From Symsagittifera roscoffensis (lineage: Eukaryota > Xenacoelomorpha > Acoela > Convolutidae), in the NCBI RefSeq assembly GCF_963678635.1, contig NC_087064.1:3285926-3349925 (forward strand): a stretch of 64,000 nucleotides of DNA, in the 5' to 3' direction. The position numbers were made by a program, and so were the translations under genes. Below, piece by piece: positions 10,776-23,400 of the stretch. The notes under the pieces were generated by a model, which saw only the letters and a program-made list of their open reading frames with translations, was not told where the DNA came from and did no database searches. Position 1 is the stretch's first letter, and each line of letters opens with the position of its first letter.

Positions 10776-11569
10776 TCCAAGCTATCTGAAAACCCTTGAC
10801 AACGCCCCACTTCGGGCACTTTATTCAGTTTACTGGTTTAAATTGCTAGGTTGATCGAAACGATCGAACTTGTAAAACAGTATGGGTATACTATTTAATT
10901 AATATAAAGGTTTGATCCAACTAATCTGGTGTCAAAGTCACTGTCTTTTTTCGTTTTATGGTTTTTGTTCCTTTTTCTATTCTTTTTTGGTTTTTGTTTT
11001 GCTTTTTGTCTTTTTGCTCGTGTTTTTGTCCCCCTAGTTGCCCCCCTTTACTCGGTTAGCTAAGCCTCGTTCGGAGAGCGTACCAGGAAATTTTCTCGAG
11101 TTTTCTTAAAAAGCTATCACGGTACAACCGGAAGGTTTGCACGTTCCTGTCGAACCGTACCGCCGGTACTCTAGAATGGGCATTCAGCCCGAAGCAGTCT
11201 CAAGTGGGTTCGACTCCGTAGTCTTGATGTCGTAAACACCCAGGAGCGCCATAAAAACACTATGTAACATTCGTCTACTGCAGTCACACATGAGGCTTAA
11301 GAAAAATAGGCCCTATAACCACTGGCTCAAGGGTCAGGGACACTATCTCTTGTGTTTTTCTACCTCAAGAACGGTCGGAGCCAGTTCGGTTCGCTTGTGA
11401 CATGAGACTACGACCCGTTACAGCTTAAAGGCTACTACTAAAATATCCCCCCACTCTAGAATTAGAAACGTCCCCATACTTAGGTCTCTAGATACCCAAA
11501 ATACATGAACGCCGTTAAAAACCGGGTTGGAACAATCCGTTAAGTTACTTTTTATTAGACAGTGGAACT

Positions 11570-11592
11570 TTGATCCATTTCAGATGGATCAA
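11570..11592. repeat. Short hairpin, 9 bp stem
   Basis: TTGATCCAT and ATGGATCAA pair around a five-base loop. Function unknown; it lies in the possible LTR/leader block. Confidence 0.6.
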
Positions 11593-12120
11593 CCTAAAAC
11601 TCGCCTTACCTCAACATAACAATTATAAAACACACTCTAGAATTTAAATTAAGTACTCACATTGTAGCACGCTCAAGAACCAGGAAGTAAATAAGTCGAT
11701 AAACAACTCAAGAATTAATAAAGTAACTAATATGAGTTTAATGTTAGTCAGTTTCAACAACAAGAACAAGTTTTTACTCTAGACTGCAAGTTCTCGTGAA
11801 CCATTGGGACACTCTAGCTGTCCACCTTTCCACCGAAGGTTCACTCTGGTCCAGTCAAGAATAGTATTCCAATCGTAATAATCCAACTCGAGGGAATGCT
11901 CTCGTCTCTGTCACAGATGGGACAGCTCTACTCTCGATTATTATAGTGATGGAAATTGCGAATAGCAATTTCCTACTGTTTTTTCTTGCGACTTTCCCGC
12001 GTGTGTGTCTTAATCGTTCTGAAATCGTTCTGAAATCGTTCTCTGATTTTCAGTTCTCGCGAGAAAATCGTGCATGACAGGTTCCATTCGAAACTTTGAA
12101 AAATTAAATTTCACTCCAAA

Positions 12121-12960
12121 ATCAAGTGTTTTTTGCTTCTCTCAAGGTCAAACTTCCAAATATGACCGACTGGCACAAGAACGTTATTGGAACGATCGGC
12201 CAAACGGCGAGGGCTAGAATATTCTGGTATTTTAAAATTTTAAAAATTCGAATTATGACGTCATATTTCTGAGAAACGTCAGAAACGGCCATTTTGGCTA
12301 AAACGAGAAAGAAGAACACAACAACATTAGTTGCGCGGACGATAACTACGAGAATCGTGATAAAAAAGACAACAGCAGATTGCAGGAACAGCAGAGAACG
12401 TTCCGAGTTGCAACTATTGTGTCGCTACAATAGTTGCAAGGCCGTTGCAGACGACAGTGAAGGGTGGATGACAGCCTTTCGGATTAAGAAGAAATCAAGA
12501 TTAACGAGCTTGATTCAGTGGATTCAAGAATCCGGAAGGACTTCGGAACTGAAACTTTTAGCCTGTTATATAGACTTTTAGCTTCTTGTCATGTCCTGAT
12601 TTGAATTTAATTAACATCTGGATTCATTTTGATAAGGATGAGAAGCTAGGAGTTGGGGGAAAGGGTTGATCCATCTTCGATGGAGATGATGATTTTTATC
12701 TACTGAACAAAAACAATAATAATATAATAAATAGTAGTAGCCCTGTTTTTAGGAGTGACCTCGTGGTCTGGGGATACTGAGACCCAGCCATGAGCTCACT
12801 ATTTCTGCATGTAATCTAGTTAATTTGAGTGTTTTGACCGAAGCCGAAAGCAGTAACGTTTTTGTCGACCCGATGCTGGAAAAGACCACCGAAAGTACTG
12901 GCTTGGTAGAGACGGTGAAAAGCATGCAAAGCTCTGTTTAGACGTTAGCCAGTCGTCTTA
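12121..12960. other. Non-coding stretch with a 12 bp hairpin
   Basis: No gene recognised. A perfect inverted repeat lies at 12408-12439: TTGCAACTATTG, an 8-base loop, then CAATAGTTGCAA. A second small hairpin, CCATC-TTC-GATGG, lies at about 12672-12684. A 95-codon plus-strand frame at 12294-12581 has no recognisable features and I do not call it. Confidence 0.5.
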
Positions 12961-12964
12961 AGAC

Positions 12965-13495
12965 TTAGTTTTGTTTTCCGTCGATATGTATCTTCCGGGC
13001 CGTCCGCATTTTGAGCCTAATCGAAGTTCTATCGCAATTCTGAATTGTTGGTTCGACAGTTTTAACCTTATATTTTTTGTACGGGATGACGTTCAACCAT
13101 TTGGAGCCGAATCTATCTTGGAACGAGTTGAATCTTTTTACGTCCGTTGGCTCGCGTCGTAAAATCAAGTCTCCAATTTCGCTGTCAAAAATTGGCTCTG
13201 TCCAATTTTTTTGGAGTTCATTTTCCGCAGCCATTTCAAGTTTTCCAAGTTCAAACCACCGTTTAAGCGCATCATCATAGGTTTCATCTACATGCTTCAA
13301 ACCAAAGATTTCGCCCAAAGCATTGTTTGCTCCTGCTGAGGCTAAGAAAGCGGGTAAAGCGAGTAGACGAGCGGAAGAAACTCCCAAGCCACCTTTCGCT
13401 GCCGGGAGAACTGCTTGTAAAAACTGGTTATCATCCATTTTCACATTAGTGACCTTGCATAGCGAATTTCTTAGTAATTTGTCGTAGCGTTCCAA
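12965..13495 (-). pseudogene. Non-LTR retrotransposon reverse transcriptase, C-terminal fragment
   Basis: A 176-codon open frame resembles the region just downstream of the RT catalytic domain in non-LTR retroelement proteins of animals. Recognisable pieces are LPAAKGGLGVSSARLLALPAFLASAG (compare the family pattern LP...GGLG...A..LA..AFLAS), then QKNWTEP and KWLNVIP (compare QK.WD.P and WL.ALP). The catalytic YxDD region should lie upstream (above 13495), but no open frame for it is seen there, and the usual C-terminal Cys/His segment after the R-L-K-M motif is missing. It is therefore a remnant. It sits only about 390 bp upstream of the first coding exon of the RIM-type gene, on the opposite strand. 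The clade cannot be assigned. Confidence 0.7.
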
Positions 13496-13886
13496 AAAAT
13501 CTTCAAACCGGCAGCATCGAGTTTAATTTCAATCAGATTAATTCTAATCATGTTTTCATCATTTTGACTGGAATATATGATGAGAGTACTCCTGACTGTA
13601 GCCTCTGTTAGTATGGTGCTTGTTGACCTTCTGATTATTAATAAAAAATTAAGAAAAGAAAAGAATGTAAAAAACAACTCAAGCGAGGTTAAAACGACTC
13701 GACAGATGGTGTATATGCCATCCATTTATGACTGTTCCAAACGAATGGAGTAATCAATAAATAACTGTGAGTTACTTTCAAAAATTAAAATATGCATAAT
13801 TGTGTATTGCAGATCTGATGAAGAAAAAAGTCAAATTCCTTCATGGAGTTTTATATTGAGTTTATACGAAATGAATTTAAACGATA

Positions 13887-14359
13887 ATGATATCGTCTCT
13901 GTTTGGAGTAGCAGCTGCCAAAGTTAATTCTCTGTCAGAATCGATTCAACAGCTGAACCCCACAGAGACGTTAGAGAATGCCCTGAAAATACCCCAAACG
14001 CCCGTGCCTTCTAATGCCCCACCACCGGCAACTACAACTCGGACAGGAGCGACCCCAGCACCTGTGCCGACAGCAGTTCACCAACATCAGCCGCGAACCG
14101 TTTCAGCGTCTGTTCCAGGAGCTTCTGCGAGATCAGCATCAGTGCCTCCTAGTGTTCGGAAACCTCTGAACTCGCACGAAGATGGTGCGGCTCAGTTACC
14201 ACCTCCGCGGACACTAACTCCAACCGAGAGGCTGCAAACAGATGAAGAGAAAATTCCATTACCCGATCTTTCAGGACTAAGCCCCGAGGAACAGAAGAAG
14301 ATTTTGGCAGTACTCGAGAGACAATCGGATGAATCGGCCTCAGAGCAACAAGCTTTAGA
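13887..14359 (+). CDS. RIM/Piccolo-family active-zone protein, first coding exon
   Basis: The ATG at 13887 has A at -3 and an in-frame TAA at 13878, so this is a credible start; a possible acceptor (ttgcag) ends at 13812, leaving a short 5' UTR exon. The exon encodes 157 residues plus two bases and ends at a GTAAGT donor (14360). Residues ~20-120 are Pro/Ala/Thr/Ser-rich and probably disordered. Residues ~125-146 read LPDLSGLSPEEQKKILAVLE, matching the N-terminal Rab3-binding helix of RIM proteins (LPDLSHLTEEER.. type). Family role: presynaptic scaffolds that bind Rab3, Munc13 and Ca channels to dock and prime vesicles. The exon's GA joins the T at 41270 to give an in-frame Asp. Piccolo/Fife-type relatives share this arrangement, so exact orthology is open. 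Downstream PDZ and C2 exons are not in the window. Confidence 0.75.
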
Positions 14360-14984
14360 GTAAGTTTTTTTTTGCGAAATTTCATGTTGCAACTTCTACA
14401 ACTAGTAACGTACCCTTTCTATTTACAAGTAACGTCCAGATAAATTACGGTTAATTTAAGTGTCACGATTTTAGTAGTCATAAACGATCCCTGAAGTAGC
14501 TGCGACAGTTCGTCGAATGTAACTAAAGTACCCTTGTTCGTCATCAGATAGCAAAGCTTAAGTTCAATTCTAGTCATTAAATCGGCTGATATGCAAAAAA
14601 TTTGAAGTTTGAATTAAACTTAACTACAGTGTTGATATAGTTGCCACACAGAAAAGCGAACTAAGCTTCCGAATAGTATGTATAAGATTTTTTGAAACTG
14701 TGAGTCCTTTGGAGTGAATGTTTGTGAATCAAAATTCAGGACGTCGTTTTTTGTTATTGTTTGAATCTCAAGTGAAATTGTTCGAATCACAACTCGAGAC
14801 AAAGTTTTTTGGGAGTGCCTATTTTCGCATGAAAAATGATCCAATTTAAAGTTTTACTAATCCATGAGTTGTCGGAACCAAATCATTCGTATTTGGATAT
14901 TTACACTTGTTATCAGCATTGTGTGTTATTACGAACCTTCCTTTTTCTAACTTAACTCGAAAATAAAAAAGGAATTTTCTTTGC

Positions 14985-15170
14985 TGCATTGGAAATTGCA
15001 TAGCATGTTCTCTGCTTTATTTTTTTGTGGCTATGGTTTGGTGTCTATTAAGCTTCCGTGGCTCTTGGTCGCAGGTTTGAATCCAGAGGTATATGAGTTT
15101 TTACTAATTCGAGGCTTATTTCTAACTACTTCGAGGGTTCGGTTCTAAAAAAAGATCCAGTTTCAATTAT
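14985..15170 (+). repeat. SINE-like repeat copy with tRNA-type B box
   Basis: Shares its layout with 41760-42020: ...GCATAGCATGTTCTCTGCTT..., then AAGCTTCCGTGGCT, GGTCGCAGGTTTGAATCC (a good pol III B box at 15074-15084) and TTCGAGGCTTATTTCTA. The stretch between A box and B box seen in the other copy is deleted here. Confidence 0.6.
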
Positions 15171-15521
15171 TATGGGTAGTAATAATATCGAACTAAAAAT
15201 TTCCGGTTTGTATACTTGAGTTTTCAGTGGTAGCGTTATATGCCATCATGCAATGAAGATCAATCTATATAATCTGCATAAAGTTATGGTTGTAATCTAC
15301 ATAAAGTTATCGGTTTAAATCGAGATATACCGAGATTTAATTTGTCGTCTAAGTTTATCACTGTTTTTCGTTACAACTATGATATTTTGATATGCACATG
15401 CAAGGTTACAGTCAATTTTGTCCAGCTATCAAGGTTTTTAGATTTTTTGCGGAGTTGACGTTGAACACATATTTTTCTTATCGATTTGACTGAGTTCATG
15501 TGCGGCTTTAAACCGAATTGG

Positions 15522-16988
15522 TTATCCAGATATTGCTTTGATGTAGTAGTAGATGGCTCCCGAGATCAAAGCAGTCGAATAGCAAATCAGAAGTATTCTG
15601 TCTATCAGAGCTGCTAGCATCTTCCATCCGACCTCGCTGATATGTTCGGATTTTATAGCACGCTCAGTATCATTGTTATAGTTGCTCCAAGCTTGTTTCT
15701 CTGCTTGTTGCTGCTCCTTATTTTCGGACTTAGGTTTGGCTTTTGTTTCGTCTCTGACATTCAATCGGGCAATGAAAAATAAAGTCATGATTCGACTGCT
15801 TATGACCGCAATTATGCATCGTGGAACTGCTTTACAAACTGGGGTGTAATGTATTGAAGACGAAAATACACTGACAATGAGTGAAATCGAAGCCAGAATG
15901 ATCAGAAAGACTACTAAGGATCCCGCAATTGGAAAGTCGTCTTCGGTGCTCGGAGGCAAAATGTCAGACAGAACCAGAAGTTCCACAACTTGAGCCAGTA
16001 AAATCGTCACAGCCAATGAAATCTTTTCTCCTGACTCGACCGGAAGAATCAGAGCCAGTATTGACATGGCTCCCATCATGATTGCAGGGATGATTATGAC
16101 AGTTACGTAAAAGGTAGGGTTCCGCTCGAATATGAAAACGTACTCAATGGCGTCGAAGTTCCAGAAGTCGGTGAAGTTTTTGAACGTTCGATTGGTCATG
16201 AAGTAATTGACAGGTTCTACGAGATGCCATTGGCCACTTTGTTGGAATCGTTGCAGGTCCATATGTGTGGGATGAGAGAATGCTGGATCTATTCCGAGTC
16301 TGTATGAATTTTGAGTGGCGCCCCATTGCCCAATGGTGAATCGACATTCCTATAAAAACGATTTTTCAAGGTTGACGGTATTGTAGGGTCCCAACTGGTG
16401 AATTCAGATAAAAAAGAATCAAGAGGACTTGTTTGGTGGTAAATTTAATGCTATGATGCCGTGCTTTCGATTGAGAAACATCTATCTAGTTCTTACCTGG
16501 GAGTCGAATGGAAAGTACTTGACATTGACACTGCATGTCATCTTGACGTTAATTGAGCTGCTCCTAGGAGCCACCAGACCATTGAAGACAATCATCTGTT
16601 CCAGAAATCCGTCATAGATCCATTCCGTTGCGTCAAAGGGAATTATATCTGGCGTCCACAGACTCCTAGGAGGCAGTTGCAATTCAAAGACACCATTGAC
16701 TGCCGGATCCCAAGCTATATGGGGGAGATAGTAGAAAATGTAGATCCAGAGTTTGACGTTGATAGTTCCCTCTTTCTCGTCAATTCCCAGCATTTGGTAC
16801 AGGTCAACGTAGAGGTATACTGTATTGTTTAGCATATTGGTATGAGGAGTATGGTTCGTGGTTTGGTTTAGAACTGAACTCACGAAACTTCGCTCCTCAA
16901 GCGAGTTTAAACAGCATACAGTGGAAATAAAACTCAAAAAAATTAGCAGTTGCGAAAGGCTAATTATCGAGCACATTTTGTTCTTCAA
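15522..16988 (-). CDS. Nicotinic-type Cys-loop receptor subunit, two-exon gene (non-alpha)
   Basis: Join 16988-16497 and 16349-15522, 439 residues; the 147 bp intron has GTAAGA and ...TATAG borders and falls in phase 0 inside the Cys-loop. A signal peptide covers roughly residues 1-26. The Cys-loop is C152-C166 with exactly 13 residues between and the F-P-F-D core. Loop B keeps a Trp (IGQW). Membrane helices: M1 ~244-268, M2 ~273-296, M3 ~305-328, M4 ~410-432. The ESGEK before M2 is typical of cation channels, and the 9' Leu gate is present. There is no vicinal Cys-Cys in loop C, so it is not an alpha-type subunit, and the loop D Trp is replaced by Tyr. By family it should assemble into pentameric ligand-gated channels in the plasma membrane; the ligand is unknown. 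MKNKM or the Met four codons later could be the start. It is the shorter-introned paralogue of the gene at 17485-23678. Confidence 0.9.
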
Positions 16989-17484
16989 AAGATTTTAAAA
17001 ACTCATTAATTTTGAGCGAACGTTAAAGTTTAATAAGTTTTCAACAAAACAAAATAAAGATCAAGATAACAGCTTGAGCAAACTTTTGCTTCATTTAGTT
17101 TCATTTATAATTCATGTATCAAAGTTTTTTATAGCCTTTCGTTCGTTTTTGCGTTTCTCGAGTTTTTCATTCTTTCTCAAGTTTTTGTCATATTAACATT
17201 AAGTGTTTAAGTGTTTTTTTGTGAATTTTCTGAATAATATCTAAGTGCAAAAAAGCATAGTTTTTTTTCTAATATATTTGATTTATTACGTCAATTCGTG
17301 ATTTTCAATTTTATTGATTTGTCATGGTAGTTCGCATAAGTTCAAGAGTTCAGCTGCGTTTTGGAATTCTTTGATCAGAAAAAATCAAAAGACAAATCTA
17401 TGAATTTTTACCAAGAAGTGAATAATTCAAACAATTTTTTGCGATGAAATTATTTTTATACGATTCAAAGTTAGTTTTGAATAT
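16989..17484. other. Intergenic spacer between the two receptor genes
   Basis: About 500 bp, AT-rich. It must hold the promoter of the two-exon gene and the 3' end signals of the four-exon gene, as both are transcribed leftward. No specific motif stands out. Confidence 0.5.
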
Positions 17485-20400
17485 CTAGCTTGTTGCGGCT
17501 GTGTAGAAATAAGCTGACCCAGCTATGAGAACTATTAAATAGATTATGAAGAAAATCCGGTCCACGAATTCAGCGAACATTTTCCAGCCTATCGCGTTGA
17601 TTTCCGACTGTAGCTCAGATTTGATAGAATTTTTAGGGTCAGATTTTGGTTCCCCGGACTCTGGATGAATTTTCATTTTCGTAATGGTAGATTTTGAGTT
17701 CACTTTAGTTTCAGCATACGTGTTCGGTTCTTCATTTGCGCTCTGCTTTGATTCCGCGTTGGTTGTTTCTTCGGTTTTTCTGCAGTTATCCAAGTTGAGC
17801 TTGGCGATGAAAAGTATGTCCATGACACGACTGCTTATTACGCGAATCATCCATTGGGGAGCACATTTGCATGTCGGCGTGAAATAAAGAGCACTCACCA
17901 GAACACAAACGACAACAGCTACAGAGGCGAGAACAACGAGGAAAATCACGAGTGTGCCGACGATCGGGAAGTCTTCGGCTGTGCTCGGCGGAAGAATGTC
18001 GGATAAAACGAGCAGCTCAACGACTTCGGCTAGGAGAATAGTAACAGCTAGTGACACTTTCTCGCCGCTTTCTACTGGAATTACGAGTGCCAAAACTGAT
18101 AGAGCTCCCATCATGAAAGAGGGAATTACAATGACGGTTACGAAGAATTCGGGATGTCGTTGGAGCTTCAAAACGTACTCAATTCCCTCAAAAATAAAGA
18201 AAGTTGAATTGTTGAAAATTCTAGGCTTGAGATAGTATTTGACAGGTTCGTTAAGATGCCACTGGCCGCTCTGTTTGAACATGTAAAGGTGCATCTCCGA
18301 AGGGTGTGAGAAATCGGAGTCTATTCCGACATGGTAAGAATTGTTTGTAAGGACCCATTGGCTGATCATGAAGCTGCATTCCTGAAACATTTTTTTTGAA
18401 TTCCTTAATTAATTCGGATTATCTGGCAATGGATAAAAAAGGTTAAGGTCTTTATCAGATATATGTAGATTGGACAATTAGAACATACCGAAGTTAATGT
18501 CCAAAACATCTAACGAAACCAAAAAACCTGATATCAGACTCAAGAGAGTATTAGTTAATTTCTCGGAAGTTTCTTTGGTGCCTTAAAGTTCACAGGATTT
18601 AGAAATATGGGGGTAGTGCTCCGGTTATTTTTTGAACCAATCGTTTGTTAGCTTTTGGTGTACATTTAGATTTGTCGGGGTAGCTTTTTGATATGCCTCT
18701 ATCCGGTTCCTAAGGTGTTACTGAGACTACAGGTACAAGTTACTGTTAGTAAAGGCAGTAACCATTGAGTGAACAGATTCAAGAAGTTTGAATAAATGGT
18801 CAAAATATGATTTCCTGTGGAAATTTTCAAAATCTATGATCAAAGGCATGGTCGCTTAAGATTCATGATGCTAGAAGTGGTCATCAGCGACGCTTCATTG
18901 GAAGCAAAAACATAAATCGAGTTAAACGTTCAAAAACCTGGCTTTCATTTAATTCGTTTTCTGCTTTTATAAGCTTTTTGCTTCTTTCATCGAGATATTG
19001 GGTTCTTTCAATTATGATCCTAGGTCGAGTTGTTACCTTCCATTTACATGATAGCTCACTGTTAATATTTTGATGCAAAATTTTATATGAGGCTTGTGAT
19101 TCTGCTGGGGATCAGTCGAAAAGATTCTTTGTTTGCCCTATTTTTTGTACAGTGCGTTAACATTCAGTGTGTAGGATGAGGTTTTGCCTGAATATTTTTT
19201 TTCAAATCAATAGTATCACTGAATGCTCAAATTCTAAGTAACTTGTATTTTCTTTAGGGTTTACTCGTATGTCTAGTTAATTTGCCCTCATTTAATAATT
19301 TTAGCAAATATTCTGCAAATTTATCAATTTATAACATACGTTTTTAAGAGTAATGAACGTAGTGACTACTCGTATAAAGGTCTTGGTGATTTTTTTTTTC
19401 AGGAAAAGTCTTTAAATTTGTACACGCTCAATTTTGATTTTTTCGCGGTTTGATTTTTGACTTATTGAAAGGAAGGCAAATTAAAAGGTCACGAAAACGC
19501 CTTTATGAAACTCAAAGAGCTTTAAGAGCATTTTTCCTTTAACCGAAAGTCGAAGGTTTCTCAAAAAAAGTCACTTTTTTGTTTTTCTTGCTCTTTTCCA
19601 ATTGTCAGTTGGCTATTTTTTTTGAAAAATGATCAAGTTGTTAAGGCTAATGCACGAAATTCTGTCATCCTAACTGCCGACTTATGTTTTCATTCAATTT
19701 TTAAAATTAGTTAAGATTAGTTCAGTTTTCATAGGTTTTTGATAAATCTAAGTGGATATTTTTCGCCAAAAACCAATTTCATCAATAAATGGTCGGATTT
19801 TCTTTTCGGTATTATGGTTACCTGTTCAATGTTAGTCTTATTTGTCGATTTTTGTTTTAAGATTATTGCAGTATTCCCCTGAATTTTTTTTTGGTTTTAA
19901 ATGGTTTCGTTCCGTTGCAATGCTTAACCCCATCAGTCTTTGGCTAAAAACCTTCGAACAGTTTGTAAACGTTTTTTGATGATTTCCTCGTTTTTTTCTG
20001 CGAAGATGTTCTGTTTGAGTTTAATTCATATTCAGTTGTTAAAGGAAATTAAGTTCTGCACTCGAATAGCAAAAAATTTAATGTTGGGAAAAGACGCCAA
20101 TGACTTCAGTTTCAAAAATGGATTTTAGATTTCATAGTTAAAAATTACCTATTGATCCGCTTTTATCTCAAATTGGGTCATTTATATCGAACAATTATTC
20201 TTAATACTTTGTTGAATTATAAACAGCTTAAATTTGCATCTATATATATTTTTATGAATCGCTGCAAAAATAATCTGTCATTTTTTTTGGTTCTGGAGGT
20301 CATAAACAAACTGACTACTGGATCTGTTTTTCTACCGCAAGTTGGGCGTAGCTAGCTCCACTTTGCCTCTTTGTATAAGTTTGTCACTGAGACAGTTCTA

Positions 20401-23400
20401 TTTCGCCATGATTCAGAAAAGCAGACTTATTTTCAATACTCGGTCTAATCCAGAAAATTTTCTAAATGGACCTTGGTTTTGATTAGTTTCTGGTTTTTGC
20501 CCTACAAAAGGGCTCGGAATGAATACAAAAACTCTTCTGAATTTTGTCTGATGTGAATGGCTTTCAAAACTGGTGCGGTTTCGCAGCTTTGACCGCTCAA
20601 TCTTTCCAAACGTACCTGACTGTCGTAAGGAAAGTACTTGACTGCAATTGAGCATGTGATTTTAGCATTGATCAGTGAGCTCTTACTGATGACTAGTCCG
20701 AAATAAGTGATGGTTTGTCTGTCGTAGACATCTGACACAAACTCGGTCACGTCAAAAGGAACCAAGTCAGGAGTCCAAACTGAAATTATTTACAACTATG
20801 ACAGATGGGACTTTAAAACATCCATGAAACCAATCAAGGTGTAGATTCGAAAACTCAACTAAGTTATTTATTAAGAGTAATGAACGTAGTGAAAACTCTT
20901 ATATAGGTCTTGCTGATTTTTGTTTTTTTTTCAGGAAAAAGTTTTAAAGTTTGTTCACGCTCAATTTTGATTTTTCGCGGTTTGACTTGTGATTTCTTTT
21001 TAAGTTCAGTGCATTTCCATTGTTAAAAAGAAGGAAAACTCCACTATCGAAAAGCAAAAGTAGAAAGGTCACGAAAAACGTGATCGACTTCTGATTTCGA
21101 AAATGGAAATTAATTATCAGATTTCCCAGTGAAATAAAAGTTTTACGTGTTGATGCAGTTTTCCGAAAATGGGTTAATTTTGTCAAAAAAGCGCCAATCA
21201 TAAATCGTTCTAGAAGTTAAAGAGCTTAAAGGGCATCTATTTTTTCATTGAAAATCGAAAGTTGAGATTTTTTCAAAGTCAGTGTTTTTTATTTTACTTG
21301 CGTTCATTACTCTTTTTCAATCTTCGGTTGGCTATGTTTTGTTTTTGAAGCTTACTTTTAATTCATATTGTTTACCCTTTCAATAAGCAAGGGTGTTGCA
21401 ACCGGGTTCTAGAGTTTTTCCCCGGTAAACAACGTTGTTCACAGAATAGACGAAAGAAAACGTAATCAGTATATTTTATAGACTCTGAATTAATAGCATG
21501 TTAAGAGTAGTGCGTTGGCTGCATATGTGCTTTGTTTGCATGTTAAGAGTTGCAAAGTAATTTTCATCGGTAGATTTTCGGGGCTGAGGTTGATCGGCTT
21601 CAATTCTATCGGCCTATTTTGCTATTGTTTTTGTTCAGTTTTTGTTGGTGTTTTATGAAAACGATTGAGTGAACTGTAACTAGGAGTTTTCGTAAACCAT
21701 TCTTGTAAGCCCACCGTAATAAATTTGGAAAATACAAACATGCAAAATTGTCAGAGGAGATACTTGAAAAAATTGTTATAGGTTTTTTTAGTATTTAAGA
21801 ACTTTGGTCGAAATCTGTGTTATTTTGGCTGCGCGAACTGCTTTATTTATTACGCTTGTGATTAGCAAGCCTTAACATCGGAATTTAGATTTTTGCGTGT
21901 TAACTTGCTTAATAAAAAAAGCCGCTTGCACAATTTGGCCAATTTATTTTGAAGGTAACGGGCATGCTTGAGATGACAGAGGTTGTGTGTTCGATACTGG
22001 CCAGGAGCTGATTTTTCTATGAATATTTAATTATCCTTAAAAACTTTGAATGTTGGGCTTTTTTTTTGTCAAGTTACTTTCCAAACCATGCAATTTTCTT
22101 CCGGTTGAAGCAAGTTTTGATAGAACTGCATGTTTTTGTTTTTTTTTCCTGTAGTTTGTAAATTTTCGTCCACTGGTTTTGTAAAGTTTCCTTTTTCTTT
22201 CCTTTTTACGTGTTTTGCTCAAGAAGTTTATTCGGCTTAAATAGTTTGAGCAAATGTGATATCGACGTAGCCACCTTATAATGCGTCGTTTCAAGTGCAA
22301 ATTTCGATTTTTAGGCTTTTTTGTGTTTCAGGAGGGAGTAAATTTTCGAGTCAAATTTTTTATAGCCGAAAAAATTTTGTTGTCGGTTCAACGATTGTCT
22401 ACTCAAGTTTTGTCGGCTGAGGTGGCGCTCAATAAGTTTTTCTGAATGGTTATTTAAATGCTGTTGATTGTGTTTTCGGAATGTGTGCTTAAAATGAACA
22501 TGATACAAGTTTTTCTGATAGTTTTTTCCGTAGATATAGATTTTTTCGGCATACTGGCCTTCGAACCATTTTCTACTTTTGAATTATATTCGTCTCTGTG
22601 TATATTGATGCTGTTAATTGTTTTCGCTGCAGCATTAGTTTCAGGAACCTTTTCAAAAATTGTTTTTTTTAAACCCATCGATCATAGGTGTACCTGTATA
22701 AGGCTTCAGATCGATGCCATACAGCCCGTTGGTCGCAGGATCCCACACGATATGAGGCAGGTAGTATGAAATGTACAGCCATAGTTTGATATTGATAGTA
22801 CCTGCAGCGTTTGATTTAAATATATGACCCCGTATGTATGTATCATTGTTCGATATTTGAAAACCGAGTCTTAAGTTCAATGGATATTGTTTTAACAACT
22901 GAAACACGTCCTTGCCTGGTATCGCATCGCAGAGATGCAGGGCTCGAATCCCGCCAGGACTTGTTTGTTTTGCAAACTTTAATATTCCGCTTATTTTTTT
23001 TTGCCACAGCGAAGATTTTTTTTGTAGTTAAAGCAATCTTCGAAAGCGTTTTGGTATATTCCTTTAATGGTGCAGGTAATTAAGGTCAAAGAAACGTACT
23101 TTTTTGACATAAGTTTTTTCGCAAGATTTTTTTTGAGGTATTTTGTGTTATAATTCTCTTCGTGGTCTCAGGAAAGCATGAATGGATCCTTGCCACAATC
23201 AAGAAGTTTGAAATCATAGTTTTTTTTATGAATCAAGAGAATGTTAGATAATGGTTTGGTTGTGCTCACTCTTGAAATATTGTTTTGAAAATTTAGAAAT
23301 TTTTGAAATTTTAAAAAATTGTCTGTTTTGTACCGTCATTTATAACGCCTGAACTGGCATTTATTTTTGTATCACAAGTGATGCGAAGCTGCGCTTCGTC

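Larger units (their letters stand above)
9758..12120. other. GC-richer non-coding block, possible leader/LTR of the gypsy element
   Basis: No convincing gene. Base composition is closer to the gypsy element than to the AT-rich DNA further right, and the block lies directly upstream of gag on the minus strand, where a 5' LTR would be. Many CTCAAG and TCTAGA-like words recur. Because the other LTR lies outside the window, no LTR boundary, primer site or target duplication can be assigned; the link to the element is inference. Confidence 0.35.

Noticed and set aside
12294..12581. 95-codon basic open frame
   Set aside because: No recognised motif, and it contains a perfect hairpin; likely chance.
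20905..20945. Possible hammerhead ribozyme core (GGTC..TGATGA...GGAAA) in HINE-like repeats
   Set aside because: The would-be CTGATGA and GAAA positions vary freely among copies (CTTGATGA, CTTGCTGA, GCGATGTT), and no three-stem fold can be drawn.
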